Assembly (NCBI GenBank): GCA_964426915.1
Contig: CAYRTD010000122.1
Coordinates: 1 to 11,991, forward strand
DNA: 11,991 nt
Reading direction: 5' to 3'
Source of the DNA: CAYRTD01 sp964426915
GTDB taxonomy: Bacteria > Bacteroidota > Bacteroidia > Bacteroidales > GCA-2748055
Part shown: piece by piece, positions 1 to 6,513 of the stretch
How the letters are laid out: every line of letters starts with the position of its first letter
How positions within the stretch are numbered: position 1 is the stretch's first letter
Translations under genes and position numbers: made by a program
The notes under the pieces: generated by a model
What the model was told of the DNA's origin: nothing
Databases searched by the model: none
The model's input: the letters and a program-made list of their open reading frames with translations, nothing else

Positions 1-2
1 AG

Positions 3-254
3 CTATATCCTGTCCAGTCCCGGATTCTCATTGAGGAAATCATATCTTAACCCAATCCTGAACTCCAGGTAAAGTCATTAAATGATATTGTTTTCGCAGG
101 TGATCCGGTTCAGCTGGGAGTATCGGATATGGTAAATGGTGGGAATGGCACATATATTTATTATTGGTATCCCGAAGAAGGATTGGACGACCCGTCCAGT
201 TCCCGTCCCTGGGCGACTCCAACAGATGATATTACTTACACCTTAACAGTTACT
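3..254 (+). pseudogene. Remnant of a PKD-like domain from a large surface or gliding-associated protein
   Basis: One plus-strand frame reads an Ig/PKD-like repeat unit. It runs from NDIVFAGDPVQLGVSD (about 81-128) through GGNGTYIYYWYPEEGLDDP (about 141-197) to a TYTLTVT ending (about 234-254). This matches the pattern of PKD-like/SprB-type repeats in secreted Bacteroidota adhesins, in which a G-x-Y-x-Y-x-W-x-P core is followed by TYT[LV]TVT. The same frame is open from the window edge except for a TAA at 48-50. After TLTVT, where such proteins continue with further domains, the frame runs into low-complexity Cys/Phe-rich sequence and stops at 285-287. No start codon or ribosome-binding site is seen. 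I infer a decayed fragment of a much larger gene, or its truncated edge. The family assignment is by motif only. Confidence 0.6.
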
Positions 255-355
255 ATCATGTGTTTTTGTTTCTATTTTGTTTCTTAATATTTTTATATGT
301 TTGATTTATAGTAATATTACATTTTTTATATCGGAAAGTGTCATGTTTTGATTTT

Positions 356-856
356 TCAACCTATGAATATTTCCTTTATGAAATAATATGTAATGATCCC
401 CGAAACGATTAGTTTCAGAACAATGCCTGTAAAAAAGCCCATTAGACTTCCAAAGCCTGACCGGAAAGAGGATCTTTGATCCTTTCCTGATAGCATTTCA
501 CCTGCAACCGCACCGATAAAGGGTCCGGCAATGATCCCGACCGGTCCGAAAAACAAGCCGGCAATAAGACCGAATGTAGCACCAAGGGTGCCTGCCCGTG
601 ATCCTCCGTATCTTTTTGTTCCCCATATGGGTACGAAATAGTCAAGTACGACCGCTACAATTGCTGCACTCGCGGTTATCCATAAAATAGTATCAAACTG
701 AGCTTCCCGGTGCGGCTCAAGGAAATCTGTAAACCGAAGAAGCAGCAAGCCGATAAAGCTTAAAGGAGGACCCGGGATTACAGGCAAAATACATCCTGCC
801 AGTCCTGCCAGAATGAAAAAAATAGCTACGATCAGTAAAAGTATATCCAAAAACAT
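356..856 (-). CDS. DUF456 family integral membrane protein
   Basis: This 166-residue protein is strongly hydrophobic, with membrane segments at about residues 3-24, 30-41, 55-76, 92-122 (glycine-rich, possibly a hairpin of two) and 138-162. The family signature is visible twice: a G-C-I-L-P-V-I-P-G-P-P loop at residues 21-31, and GTKRYGGSRAG followed by Gly/Phe-rich GLIAGLFFGPVG near residues 79-107. Both are typical of DUF456 proteins, which have no established function. Length is normal for the family. It would lie in the inner membrane. It reads in the same direction as the HMA lipoprotein upstream, but a dispersed repeat (865-980) fills the space between them. The start codon lies only 8 nt beyond the repeat's end, so expression depends on read-through or on a promoter inside the repeat. 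Confidence 0.85.
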   Translation of the reverse strand: MFLDILLLIVAIFFILAGLAGCILPVIPGPPLSFIGLLLLRFTDFLEPHREAQFDTILWITASAAIVAVVLDYFVPIWGTKRYGGSRAGTLGATFGLIAGLFFGPVGIIAGPFIGAVAGEMLSGKDQRSSFRSGFGSLMGFFTGIVLKLIVSGIITYYFIKEIFIG

Positions 857-864
857 ATGATCTG

Positions 865-980
865 ATTAGAGTCTGTCAATAGAGTTGGGTGTCTGGATCA
901 TAACCGAATCCGCCAATTGGCGGTGAGCTCAGCGAAGCTAATGTTCGGGATCAAAAAACAGATATCGGACATTATGGACA
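865..980 (-). repeat. Dispersed modular repeat, copy 1 (inverted)
   Basis: This copy lies in the opposite orientation to the other four. Its outer end on the plus strand is ATTAGAGTCTGTCAATA (865-881); the other end is the reverse complement of TGTCCATAATGTCCGAT (964-980). The block 920-953 equals the reverse complement of 2252-2285 in copy 2 with one mismatch in 34 nt. It contains the perfect palindrome CGCCAATTGGCG at 911-922. It lacks the internal block carrying the TACTCATTCAG motif found in copies 2, 4 and 5. It has no coding potential. It fills almost all of the 127-nt space between the HMA lipoprotein and DUF456 genes. Confidence 0.8.
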
Positions 981-983
981 TGA

Positions 984-1361
984 TTAAGGATTATTATCCT
1001 CACTTTCATGCATAGGCATCTCTCCTTTACGGATGGAGGAAGATTCAACGCTGTACCCTGCCGATCTGATTTTCTCACTTATTTTTTCCAGACTGATGAG
1101 ACTTGTATCTGCTTTTACAAAAGTTTTTGCATTGGTATGGGATGCCTCAACCTCCATTACACCTTCCAGTTCTGATACGCCCGATTTAACGGTGTTTTCA
1201 CAACCGGTGCAGGTCATGCCCTTTACATCCAGGTCAATAAGTACGACATTGTCAGGATTGATCTCTGCACCAGCCTCTGTAGCTGAATTACCTTCATTTG
1301 CCCTGTTACAGGCGCTAATGATAAAGACCACTGTAATTAAAGAAATAAGTAATTTTTTCAT
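984..1361 (-). CDS. Lipoprotein with heavy-metal-associated (HMA/MerP-like) domain
   Basis: This 125-residue protein starts with a lipoprotein signal peptide (MKKLLIS..., hydrophobic to residue 17, lipobox ending IISAC with Cys18). A short polar linker follows, then an HMA fold with the metal-binding motif GMTCTGC at residues 48-54 and a closing AGYSV near residue 105. HMA domains bind Cu(I), Hg(II) or similar soft metals through the two cysteines, as in MerP, CopZ and the N-termini of CopA ATPases. The lipobox implies a membrane-anchored, extracytoplasmic position, so a periplasmic metal scavenger or sensor is the likely role. The actual metal cannot be told from the sequence. No metal ATPase lies next to it. 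The only nearby metal transporter is the ferrous-iron system. A promoter-like site precedes it on the minus strand. Confidence 0.85.
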   Translation of the reverse strand: MKKLLISLITVVFIISACNRANEGNSATEAGAEINPDNVVLIDLDVKGMTCTGCENTVKSGVSELEGVMEVEASHTNAKTFVKADTSLISLEKISEKIRSAGYSVESSSIRKGEMPMHESEDNNP

Positions 1362-1395
1362 GTCTTGCTTTTTAATATTATTAAAAAATGTTCCG

Positions 1396-1428
1396 AAAAG
1401 ATAATAAATAATTAGATATCATTACAAA
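1396..1428 (-). promoter_or_regulatory. Putative Bacteroidota-type promoter of the HMA lipoprotein gene
   Basis: Read on the minus strand, TTTG (1425-1428) is followed after 21 nt by TATCTTTT (1396-1403). This differs from the TTTG...TAnnTTTG consensus only in the last base of the -7 box. The start codon lies about 35 nt downstream. This is a motif match only. Confidence 0.4.
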
Positions 1429-1441
1429 TTTGAGCCGTTAG

Positions 1442-2044
1442 TTAATCTGCTCCGATTATATCGTCAAAAGCCGCATAAAGGGCACAAAAGCTAATAGGAA
1501 TAGTAAAAAGCAATCCCACTCCGAATGCCAGTGCTCCGATAAAGTTCAATAACCCCAGAACGAGTGTAAGTATGAAGATATTAAACCATTCGGGGCCAAC
1601 CATCTTTCTGCTGAGTTCCATTCCTTCCCAAAAGTCGACTTTCCCAAAAATAATAAATAACATGGCAAATGTATATCCGACCGACAGGTATATTCCGGGG
1701 ATAATGAACACCATGAAGCCAATAGAAATGATCAGAGCTGAAACAGGAATGAGGAGAAATAAAGCAATAAAATACCTGAATCCGTCAAAAAAATGATCGA
1801 TTAGCACTGATCTTCCTCTGTTTATCCTGTGTGCAACAATAAAAAATCCGGCTGTAAGGGGGCCAGAAATAAGAAATCCTCCAAGAGGAAAGGTTACAAG
1901 GTTAATAGCGGCATAGATGAGAAAAAGTTCGGGCTTTTGCCGAAAGATCCATAATCCCTTACGGAGATAATCTTCGGTATTTACCCTGTACCCGGTTTTT
2001 CTTAATGCATCAACTCTGGTTGAATAATCACTTAAAATTTGCAT
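1442..2044 (-). CDS. Uncharacterised polytopic membrane protein
   Basis: This 200-residue protein has a soluble N-terminus of about 37 residues, beginning with ILSDYSTRVDALRKTGYRVN, and then about five to six membrane segments near residues 39-58, 61-72, 90-112, 113-134, 153-170 and 172-193. The layout, with paired glycine-rich hydrophobic segments and a short loop containing FFDGFRYF, resembles the loosely defined DUF975/DUF4013-like group of inner-membrane proteins. I cannot assign a specific family or function. The start ATG at 2042-2044 is supported by the absence of earlier in-frame methionines. It lies on the same strand as the feo genes upstream but is separated from them by repeat copy 2, so it is probably transcribed on its own. 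Confidence 0.75.
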   Translation of the reverse strand: MQILSDYSTRVDALRKTGYRVNTEDYLRKGLWIFRQKPELFLIYAAINLVTFPLGGFLISGPLTAGFFIVAHRINRGRSVLIDHFFDGFRYFIALFLLIPVSALIISIGFMVFIIPGIYLSVGYTFAMLFIIFGKVDFWEGMELSRKMVGPEWFNIFILTLVLGLLNFIGALAFGVGLLFTIPISFCALYAAFDDIIGAD

Positions 2045-2169
2045 ATCAGTGAGTTTTTGTGATGCAATTTATGAAAAGAAGAGCCGGAATTAAAACAAAA
2101 AATGAGAATGTTTTATTTTCCTTCAGGAAAACAGATAAACAGATAGCTGTATAAATGTGAAGTTATTTT

Positions 2170-2333
2170 GTCTGTCCATAATGTCCGATATACTCATTCA
2201 GGGTTAATTCAGTGAGACTATGATATTGGTTTTCAAAATCATTAGTCGAAATGATCCCGAACATTAGCCTCGCTGAGCTCACCGCTAGTTGGCGATTCGG
2301 TTTTGGTCCAGACACCGGACTTTATTGACAGAC
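2170..2333 (+). repeat. Dispersed modular repeat, copy 2 (164 bp, both ends present)
   Basis: This is one of the most complete copies. It starts GTCTGTCCATAA (2170-2181) and ends TTATTGACAGAC (2322-2333). The two ends are inverted repeats of each other with one mismatch in 12. Inside are the TACTCATTCAG block shared with copies 4 and 5, an imperfect hairpin around 2220-2242, and the 2252-2285 block shared with copy 1. It fills the space between the FeoB-associated gene and the 200-residue membrane protein gene, both on the minus strand. No reading frame inside it resembles a protein. Confidence 0.8.
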
Positions 2334-2343
2334 TTTATGCAGG

Positions 2344-2562
2344 CTATGACGATCTCTGTCTGAGCCGGGAAGATCGGTTAAAATTACTTTTTACACTCAC
2401 CGGTCCGGGGGAAATATTTTTCACTGTATTACAACTGCATTGTCCCCCGCATTGTGTTTTGTCGGGTTTCTTTATCTGGTTGATCACAAACTTTATCAAC
2501 GACGCTAAAGCGAATCCGAGTGCTATAATAAAAATTCCAAGTGCTAAATATTCCTGTATCAT
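2344..2562 (-). CDS. FeoB-associated Cys-rich membrane protein
   Basis: This 72-residue protein has one N-terminal membrane segment (about residues 4-28, IQEYLALGIFIIALGFALAS) followed by a basic stretch and a cysteine cluster, CGGQCSCN, at about residues 38-45. That layout is diagnostic of the FeoB_associated family, a small membrane protein encoded beside feoB. Its role is not settled; it is usually proposed to help ferrous-iron transport, perhaps replacing FeoC. It lies 141 nt downstream of feoAB on the same strand, which supports the call. Members often end shortly after the cysteine motif. Here the frame continues for about 27 Ser/Arg/Asn-rich residues that resemble no domain, stopping 10 nt before repeat copy 2. 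The tail may be real or may follow loss of the original stop. Confidence 0.82.
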   Translation of the reverse strand: MIQEYLALGIFIIALGFALASLIKFVINQIKKPDKTQCGGQCSCNTVKNISPGPVSVKSNFNRSSRLRQRSS

Positions 2563-2703
2563 AATTATATTTTTATCAAATTTCTTATTCTTTTGCCAAC
2601 TTTTATCAATTTTTCTTTACTTTTCAATTGTCTTCCCTGCATCTGACCCTGGTGCGTAATTATAATTTGAAAAACTGAATGCAATACTTAAAAATACACA
2701 ACT

Positions 2704-5097
2704 TCAGCCAATATATCCGGCTATGTTATAAACAATAAATGACAATAGCCATGCCAGTATTGTGGTGTATACTACCAGAAATGCTGACCATTTAAAGGTG
2801 CCCGTTTCTTTTGAAACTGTTGCCACAACGGCTATACATGGAAAATAAACCAGGATAAACATCAAAAATGCCAATGCAACGGCAGGCGAATAAACCCGTT
2901 GTCCGGATTTTTCCCCCGATGTATATTTTTCATTTTGCAATCTCTCCCCCAAACCGGCAGAGACATTATCCTGATCAATTTCATATATAACCCCCATGGT
3001 ACTTACTACGATTTCTTTTGCTGTTACTCCGGCAAGCAGGCTCACAGTCATTTTCCAATCGAATCCCAAAGGCTCCACTACCGGCTGAATACTTTTCCCT
3101 ATTCTTTCCAGATAAGACATTTCCGCTTCCTGGGTTGCTGCTTGTTCCGAACTATCACCGTTTAATAATGTGCTATTAACAGGATAATAATTTAATCCCC
3201 AAATAATTATCGATGCCAACAGGATAATTCCTCCTATCTTTTTCAGATACTGATAACCTTTATTCCACATATGGCGTGCTGTGTTCCTAAGCGTAGGCAT
3301 TCGGTAAGGAGGAAGTTCCATTACAAAAGGAGAATCATCTTTCCTGAAAAACAATCGTTTAAAGAGCAGAGCAGATAACACGGCAAGCAATATACCGGTA
3401 AGATAAATTCCGAAAAGAATAGTTCCCTGGTGAGACGGAAAGAAAGCACTTATAATCAGGATATATACGGGTAACCTGGCACTGCAGGACATAAATGGCA
3501 GGATAAGTATCGTCAGAAGACGATTATTGCGATTTTCGATAATTCGGGTTGACATTATCGCGGGAACATTACATCCAAATCCCATTACCAGAGGGATAAA
3601 CGATTTTCCATGTAGGCCGATTTTATGCATTAGTTTATCCATAATAAAGGCAGCTCTGGCCATATATCCTGTATCTTCCATGAAGGAAATAAAGAAAAAC
3701 AGGATCAGGATATTCGGAAGGAAAACTATTATTCCCCCAACTCCTCCGATGACTCCATCAATGAGAAGATTCTGAAAATCTCCTTCGGGAATTACCGAGT
3801 TGAAAAAGGAAGATAAATACCTTATCCCACTTTCGATCCAATCTACAGGGTATTGCCCCAGCTTGAATGTGGTAATAAAACTTAGCCAAAGGAAAAAGAA
3901 AAAGACAGGCAGTCCAAAATATTTGTGCGTCAGGAGGCCATCAATTTTCTCGCTAACAGAAGGTCTTAGCTTTTCTGCAGGGATAAAAGTTTCTTTTAAA
4001 GCCCCGTTTATAAATCCATAACGGTAATCTGTGATAACACTCTCAGCACTATCGTTATATTTTTCTTCAATGGAGTGTCTCTCTTCTTTCGTCTTTTTTA
4101 ATATTTTTTCTTTTTCTTCGTTTTCTTCAAGGTTGTTTATAATCCAGCTATCTTTTTCAAGGAGCTTGATGGCTGTGTAACGGGGGCAAACCACATTCTT
4201 TACTGATTGGTTTTGGGAAGATATTAGAAGATCATGAATTTTCTTTATGGATTTTTCCAGGTCCGGGCCATAATTTATGTGTATTTTTTTTCTGTTTTTT
4301 TCCTCCTGTTTATATTTGCTGATCACCGCATCAAAAAGCCTTGCCAGTCCTTTACCCCGGGAACCGACAGTTGGAATAATGGGTATACCCAGCAAGGCCG
4401 AAAGTTCCATATGGTTAAATTTGTTACCGGAATTTTTCAGCTCATCGAACATGTTCAAAGCCATTACTATTTTGATATTCATGTCAATCAACTGACTTGA
4501 CAAATACAGGTTTCTTTCGAGATTTGTTGCATCAATCACATTCACAACGACATCCGGTGGATTCTGAATCAGGAAATTACGCACATAAACTTCTTCAGGG
4601 GAATATGAACTCAAGGAATATGTGCCGGGCAGGTCAAAAATATTCAAAATATACCCCTGATGTTCGATACGGGCATATTTTGTATCAACAGTTACACCAC
4701 CGTAATTACCAACATGCTCATAGGAACGAGTACTATAATTGAAAATGCTTGTTTTTCCACAATTCGGATTTCCGATAAGGGCTACATTAATTGTTTTTAC
4801 CGGATTGGGATTATCTGTTTTTGTCAGATTATAGGAAAGTGGAATGTCTTTGGCTTTGAGATATTCTTTTGGTTTGGTTTTACTTACTTCAATAAGGGCA
4901 GCTTCTGATCGTCTGAGAGAAACCTTATATCCCATTATAGAATACTCCACAGGATCTTGAAGAGGAGCATTTTTAATCACCCTGACATTACGCCCCCTGA
5001 TAAACCCCATTTCACCGATCCTCTTTCGGAAAGCACCGTGTCCATTTACTTTGACTATTATTCCGCTTTTATTTGTAGCTAATTCTGATAGAAGCAT
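2704..5097 (-). CDS. feoB: FeoA-FeoB fusion, ferrous iron transporter
   Basis: This 797-residue inner-membrane protein imports Fe(II), with a GTPase domain controlling the pore. Residues 1-75 are a FeoA-like SH3 domain (start LLSELATNKSG, GEMGFIRG at 28-35). The G domain follows: G1 GNPNCGKTS at 109-117, G2 around GGVTV at 133-137, G3 DLPGTYSL at 155-162, G4 NMFD at 215-218 and G5 GSRGKG at 245-250. A helical, charged spacer (about 260-390) leads to the transmembrane half. Its two Gate regions are visible: GFGCNVPAIMSTR (506-518) and a second near FPCIAVVAT (752-760). A conserved SCSARLPVY sits at 537-545. No key motif is missing. Fusion of FeoA to FeoB is common in Bacteroidota. The start was chosen because the FeoA domain begins directly there. 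Low-iron or redox control is expected, and a palindrome lies upstream. Confidence 0.96.
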   Translation of the reverse strand: MLLSELATNKSGIIVKVNGHGAFRKRIGEMGFIRGRNVRVIKNAPLQDPVEYSIMGYKVSLRRSEAALIEVSKTKPKEYLKAKDIPLSYNLTKTDNPNPVKTINVALIGNPNCGKTSIFNYSTRSYEHVGNYGGVTVDTKYARIEHQGYILNIFDLPGTYSLSSYSPEEVYVRNFLIQNPPDVVVNVIDATNLERNLYLSSQLIDMNIKIVMALNMFDELKNSGNKFNHMELSALLGIPIIPTVGSRGKGLARLFDAVISKYKQEEKNRKKIHINYGPDLEKSIKKIHDLLISSQNQSVKNVVCPRYTAIKLLEKDSWIINNLEENEEKEKILKKTKEERHSIEEKYNDSAESVITDYRYGFINGALKETFIPAEKLRPSVSEKIDGLLTHKYFGLPVFFFFLWLSFITTFKLGQYPVDWIESGIRYLSSFFNSVIPEGDFQNLLIDGVIGGVGGIIVFLPNILILFFFISFMEDTGYMARAAFIMDKLMHKIGLHGKSFIPLVMGFGCNVPAIMSTRIIENRNNRLLTILILPFMSCSARLPVYILIISAFFPSHQGTILFGIYLTGILLAVLSALLFKRLFFRKDDSPFVMELPPYRMPTLRNTARHMWNKGYQYLKKIGGIILLASIIIWGLNYYPVNSTLLNGDSSEQAATQEAEMSYLERIGKSIQPVVEPLGFDWKMTVSLLAGVTAKEIVVSTMGVIYEIDQDNVSAGLGERLQNEKYTSGEKSGQRVYSPAVALAFLMFILVYFPCIAVVATVSKETGTFKWSAFLVVYTTILAWLLSFIVYNIAGYIG

Positions 5098-5157
5098 TCT
5101 AACTGATTATATGCAATATTAATTGTATTTTATTTAGAATATATACCCATATTTTGG

Positions 5158-5174
5158 TATTCTTAAAAAGAATA
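5158..5174. promoter_or_regulatory. Candidate operator palindrome upstream of feoAB
   Basis: TATTCTTAAAAAGAATA has perfect 7-bp arms around a 3-nt centre and lies about 60 nt upstream of the feoB start codon. Size and AT-rich symmetry suit a Fur- or DtxR-type metalloregulator site, but AT-rich DNA makes chance palindromes likely. A weak -7-like TAATATTG lies nearer the gene (minus strand, 5114-5121). Confidence 0.35.
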
Positions 5175-5227
5175 ACTTAATTATACTTGAATTCCCGATA
5201 TATTATTTGTAATTTATTTCACTAATT

Positions 5228-5367
5228 GTGTCTGGATCATAATGTCCGATATCTGCGTTATGCTTGCCCCAAAAATGCTCATTTACAACAGTAAACTGCG
5301 CTTTTTGGGGCTTCCCAAGCCTTGATCTCGAACATTATGATCCAGACACTCGACTTTATTGACAGAC
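5228..5367 (+). repeat. Dispersed modular repeat, copy 3, with perfect 18-bp inverted repeat and internal hairpin
   Basis: The arms GTGTCTGGATCATAATGT (5228-5245) and ACATTATGATCCAGACAC (5332-5349) are perfect reverse complements. The right end continues through TTTATTGACAGAC, as in copy 2. The block 5252-5313 matches 7271-7332 of copy 4 at 60 of 62 positions and contains a hairpin with the 10-bp stem GCCCCAAAAA/TTTTTGGGGC (5266-5311). The 8-mer CACTAATT flanks the copy (5220-5227 and 5367-5374) and recurs at 5389-5396 after a partial repeat end (ATTAGAGTCCGTCC, 5372-5385). It lies between the divergent feoAB and 249-residue-protein genes. Confidence 0.82.
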
Positions 5368-5413
5368 ACTAATTAGAGTCCGTCCAAACACTAATTAAAT
5401 GACAAATAGTTGA

Positions 5414-6163
5414 ATGGAGGAAAATGAGAACATACATGATAAATTGAAGGAATTATTTGGTCTGAATTCCGGAAGTTTTAACATTTTACAGAATCAGATC
5501 GATGTAGATCTCCAAATGAAATATTTTGAACTGTCGCGCAGGGTGAAGGAAGGATTGGAGGGTGAACTGGTATTAAAGGAATCAGGAAAGCTTTTTGAGG
5601 ATGAAGTTGACTTTGATGAAAAAAAAGAAATACTGGCAAAACTTGCTTCATTAGATAATGTGAAAGCTTTTCGGATAATTGAAAAATTCTATTCTGATGC
5701 TCCGGAAGAAATAGCTGAATGGACTGCTCTGGCGTACCAGGAAAGCAGGTTATTACTGGAATCTAAACTTCTGGATGAAAACCAGGTGCTGATATCAACC
5801 GGGTTGGGAGGTAAAGGTGAGAAGCTCAGATATTTTGTTGTTTTGCTCGGAAGGTCAGAAGAGAATCTGACAGAGATGCAGAAAAAAGTCATTAAAACGG
5901 AATTCAGTTATACGCTGAAAAAACATAATTCGGAGGTTGAAGATTTTAATTTCTCGGAAACAATGGCAACAGTTAAGGCGGTTATTCCGATGAAAAAGCC
6001 TGTTAAGGCTGTATTAGAGGAAGCACTTGTAGAATGCAATAATTATGGGAATTTTTTGAAGGATAATTTTATTATAACGAATGTTAAGGAACTCAGCTTT
6101 AACGAAGTAAAAGATTTTTTAAGAAATAAGAATTTCATCATCAGGGATTCGGATGATGAATAA
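5414..6163 (+). CDS. Unrecognised 249-residue cytoplasmic protein
   Basis: I do not recognise this family. There is no signal peptide and no membrane segment. The protein is acidic and rich in Lys/Glu, with a mainly helical N-terminal half (IHDKLKELFG, EVDFDEKKEILAKLASLD). A central segment around residues 85-115 (APEEIAEWTALAYQES) resembles a helical-repeat turn. A more beta-like part begins near residue 125 with the glycine-rich STGLGGKGEKLRYFVVLLG. Coding quality is good and length is clean. It is followed after 11 nt by the MTH1187-type gene on the same strand, so the two are probably co-transcribed. The ATG at 5414 is taken as start, with A-rich sequence and no strong Shine-Dalgarno, which is usual in Bacteroidota. 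Repeat copy 3 and its partial end lie just upstream, so the promoter may lie within or beside the repeat. Confidence 0.75.
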   Translation: MEENENIHDKLKELFGLNSGSFNILQNQIDVDLQMKYFELSRRVKEGLEGELVLKESGKLFEDEVDFDEKKEILAKLASLDNVKAFRIIEKFYSDAPEEIAEWTALAYQESRLLLESKLLDENQVLISTGLGGKGEKLRYFVVLLGRSEENLTEMQKKVIKTEFSYTLKKHNSEVEDFNFSETMATVKAVIPMKKPVKAVLEEALVECNNYGNFLKDNFIITNVKELSFNEVKDFLRNKNFIIRDSDDE

Positions 6164-6174
6164 TAAGGTTCATT

Positions 6175-6471
6175 ATGAAAGAAAATAAAATAAACGCAGC
6201 CATCCAGCTTTTGCCAGGAGGTGAAAAAGCTGAAGCATACAAAATTGTAGATCAGGCCATTAAGATCATTGCAGATTCAGGTCTTACATATAAAGTATGT
6301 CCCTTTGAAACTGTTATTGAAGGAGAGTATACGGAAGTAACAGAAATAATCCGTAAAATCCGGGATAAAAGTTTCCAAACCGGAGCTCAGGATATAATCA
6401 TAAATCTCAAGCTTCAGTTTGGATCAAACAAGGACATTCTGATCCAGGATAAGATGAGGAAATACGAGTGA
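6175..6471 (+). CDS. MTH1187/YkoF-like thiamine-binding family protein (DUF77)
   Basis: This 98-residue protein matches the MTH1187 (DUF77, Thiamine_BP) family: an N-terminal beta strand with NAAIQLLPGG, a helix beginning EAYKIVDQAI, the conserved SGLTYKVCPFETVIEGE segment (about residues 36-51), and a C-terminal helix-strand with QDIIINLKLQFG. Members are small ferredoxin-fold proteins that form tetramers; some bind thiamine or its pyrimidine part in the cytoplasm. The family position is clear, but ligand and pathway cannot be read from the sequence and no thi gene is nearby. It directly follows the unrecognised 249-residue gene and converges on the PUR-domain gene, with 37 nt between their stops. 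Confidence 0.85.
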   Translation: MKENKINAAIQLLPGGEKAEAYKIVDQAIKIIADSGLTYKVCPFETVIEGEYTEVTEIIRKIRDKSFQTGAQDIIINLKLQFGSNKDILIQDKMRKYE

Positions 6472-6489
6472 TGAACCTGAAAAACTATA

Positions 6490-6513
6490 CCTGATTTTTG
6501 AGTATTAATCAGG
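6490..6513. terminator. Weak hairpin between convergent genes
   Basis: CCTGATT (6490-6496) pairs with AATCAGG (6507-6513) around a 10-nt loop. It lies between the stop codons of the two convergent genes and overlaps the last codon of the minus-strand one. The stem is short and neither side has a strong T-run, so it is only a candidate bidirectional terminator. Confidence 0.3.

Noticed and set aside
40..222. 60-residue minus-strand open frame
   Set aside because: It is antisense to the PKD-like fragment, which shows family-specific sequence; the minus-strand product does not.
1033..1404. 123-residue plus-strand open frame
   Set aside because: It lies fully antisense to the HMA lipoprotein gene, which has a clear signal peptide and GMTCTGC motif. 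The plus-strand product has no recognisable features.
2303..2659. 118-residue plus-strand open frame
   Set aside because: It starts inside repeat copy 2 and runs antisense to the FeoB-associated gene, whose membrane segment and cysteine motif are diagnostic.
2563..2703. Possible extra small gene or promoter between feoAB and the FeoB-associated gene
   Set aside because: The 141-nt stretch is AT-rich, has no plausible frame on the minus strand and no clear TAnnTTTG match.
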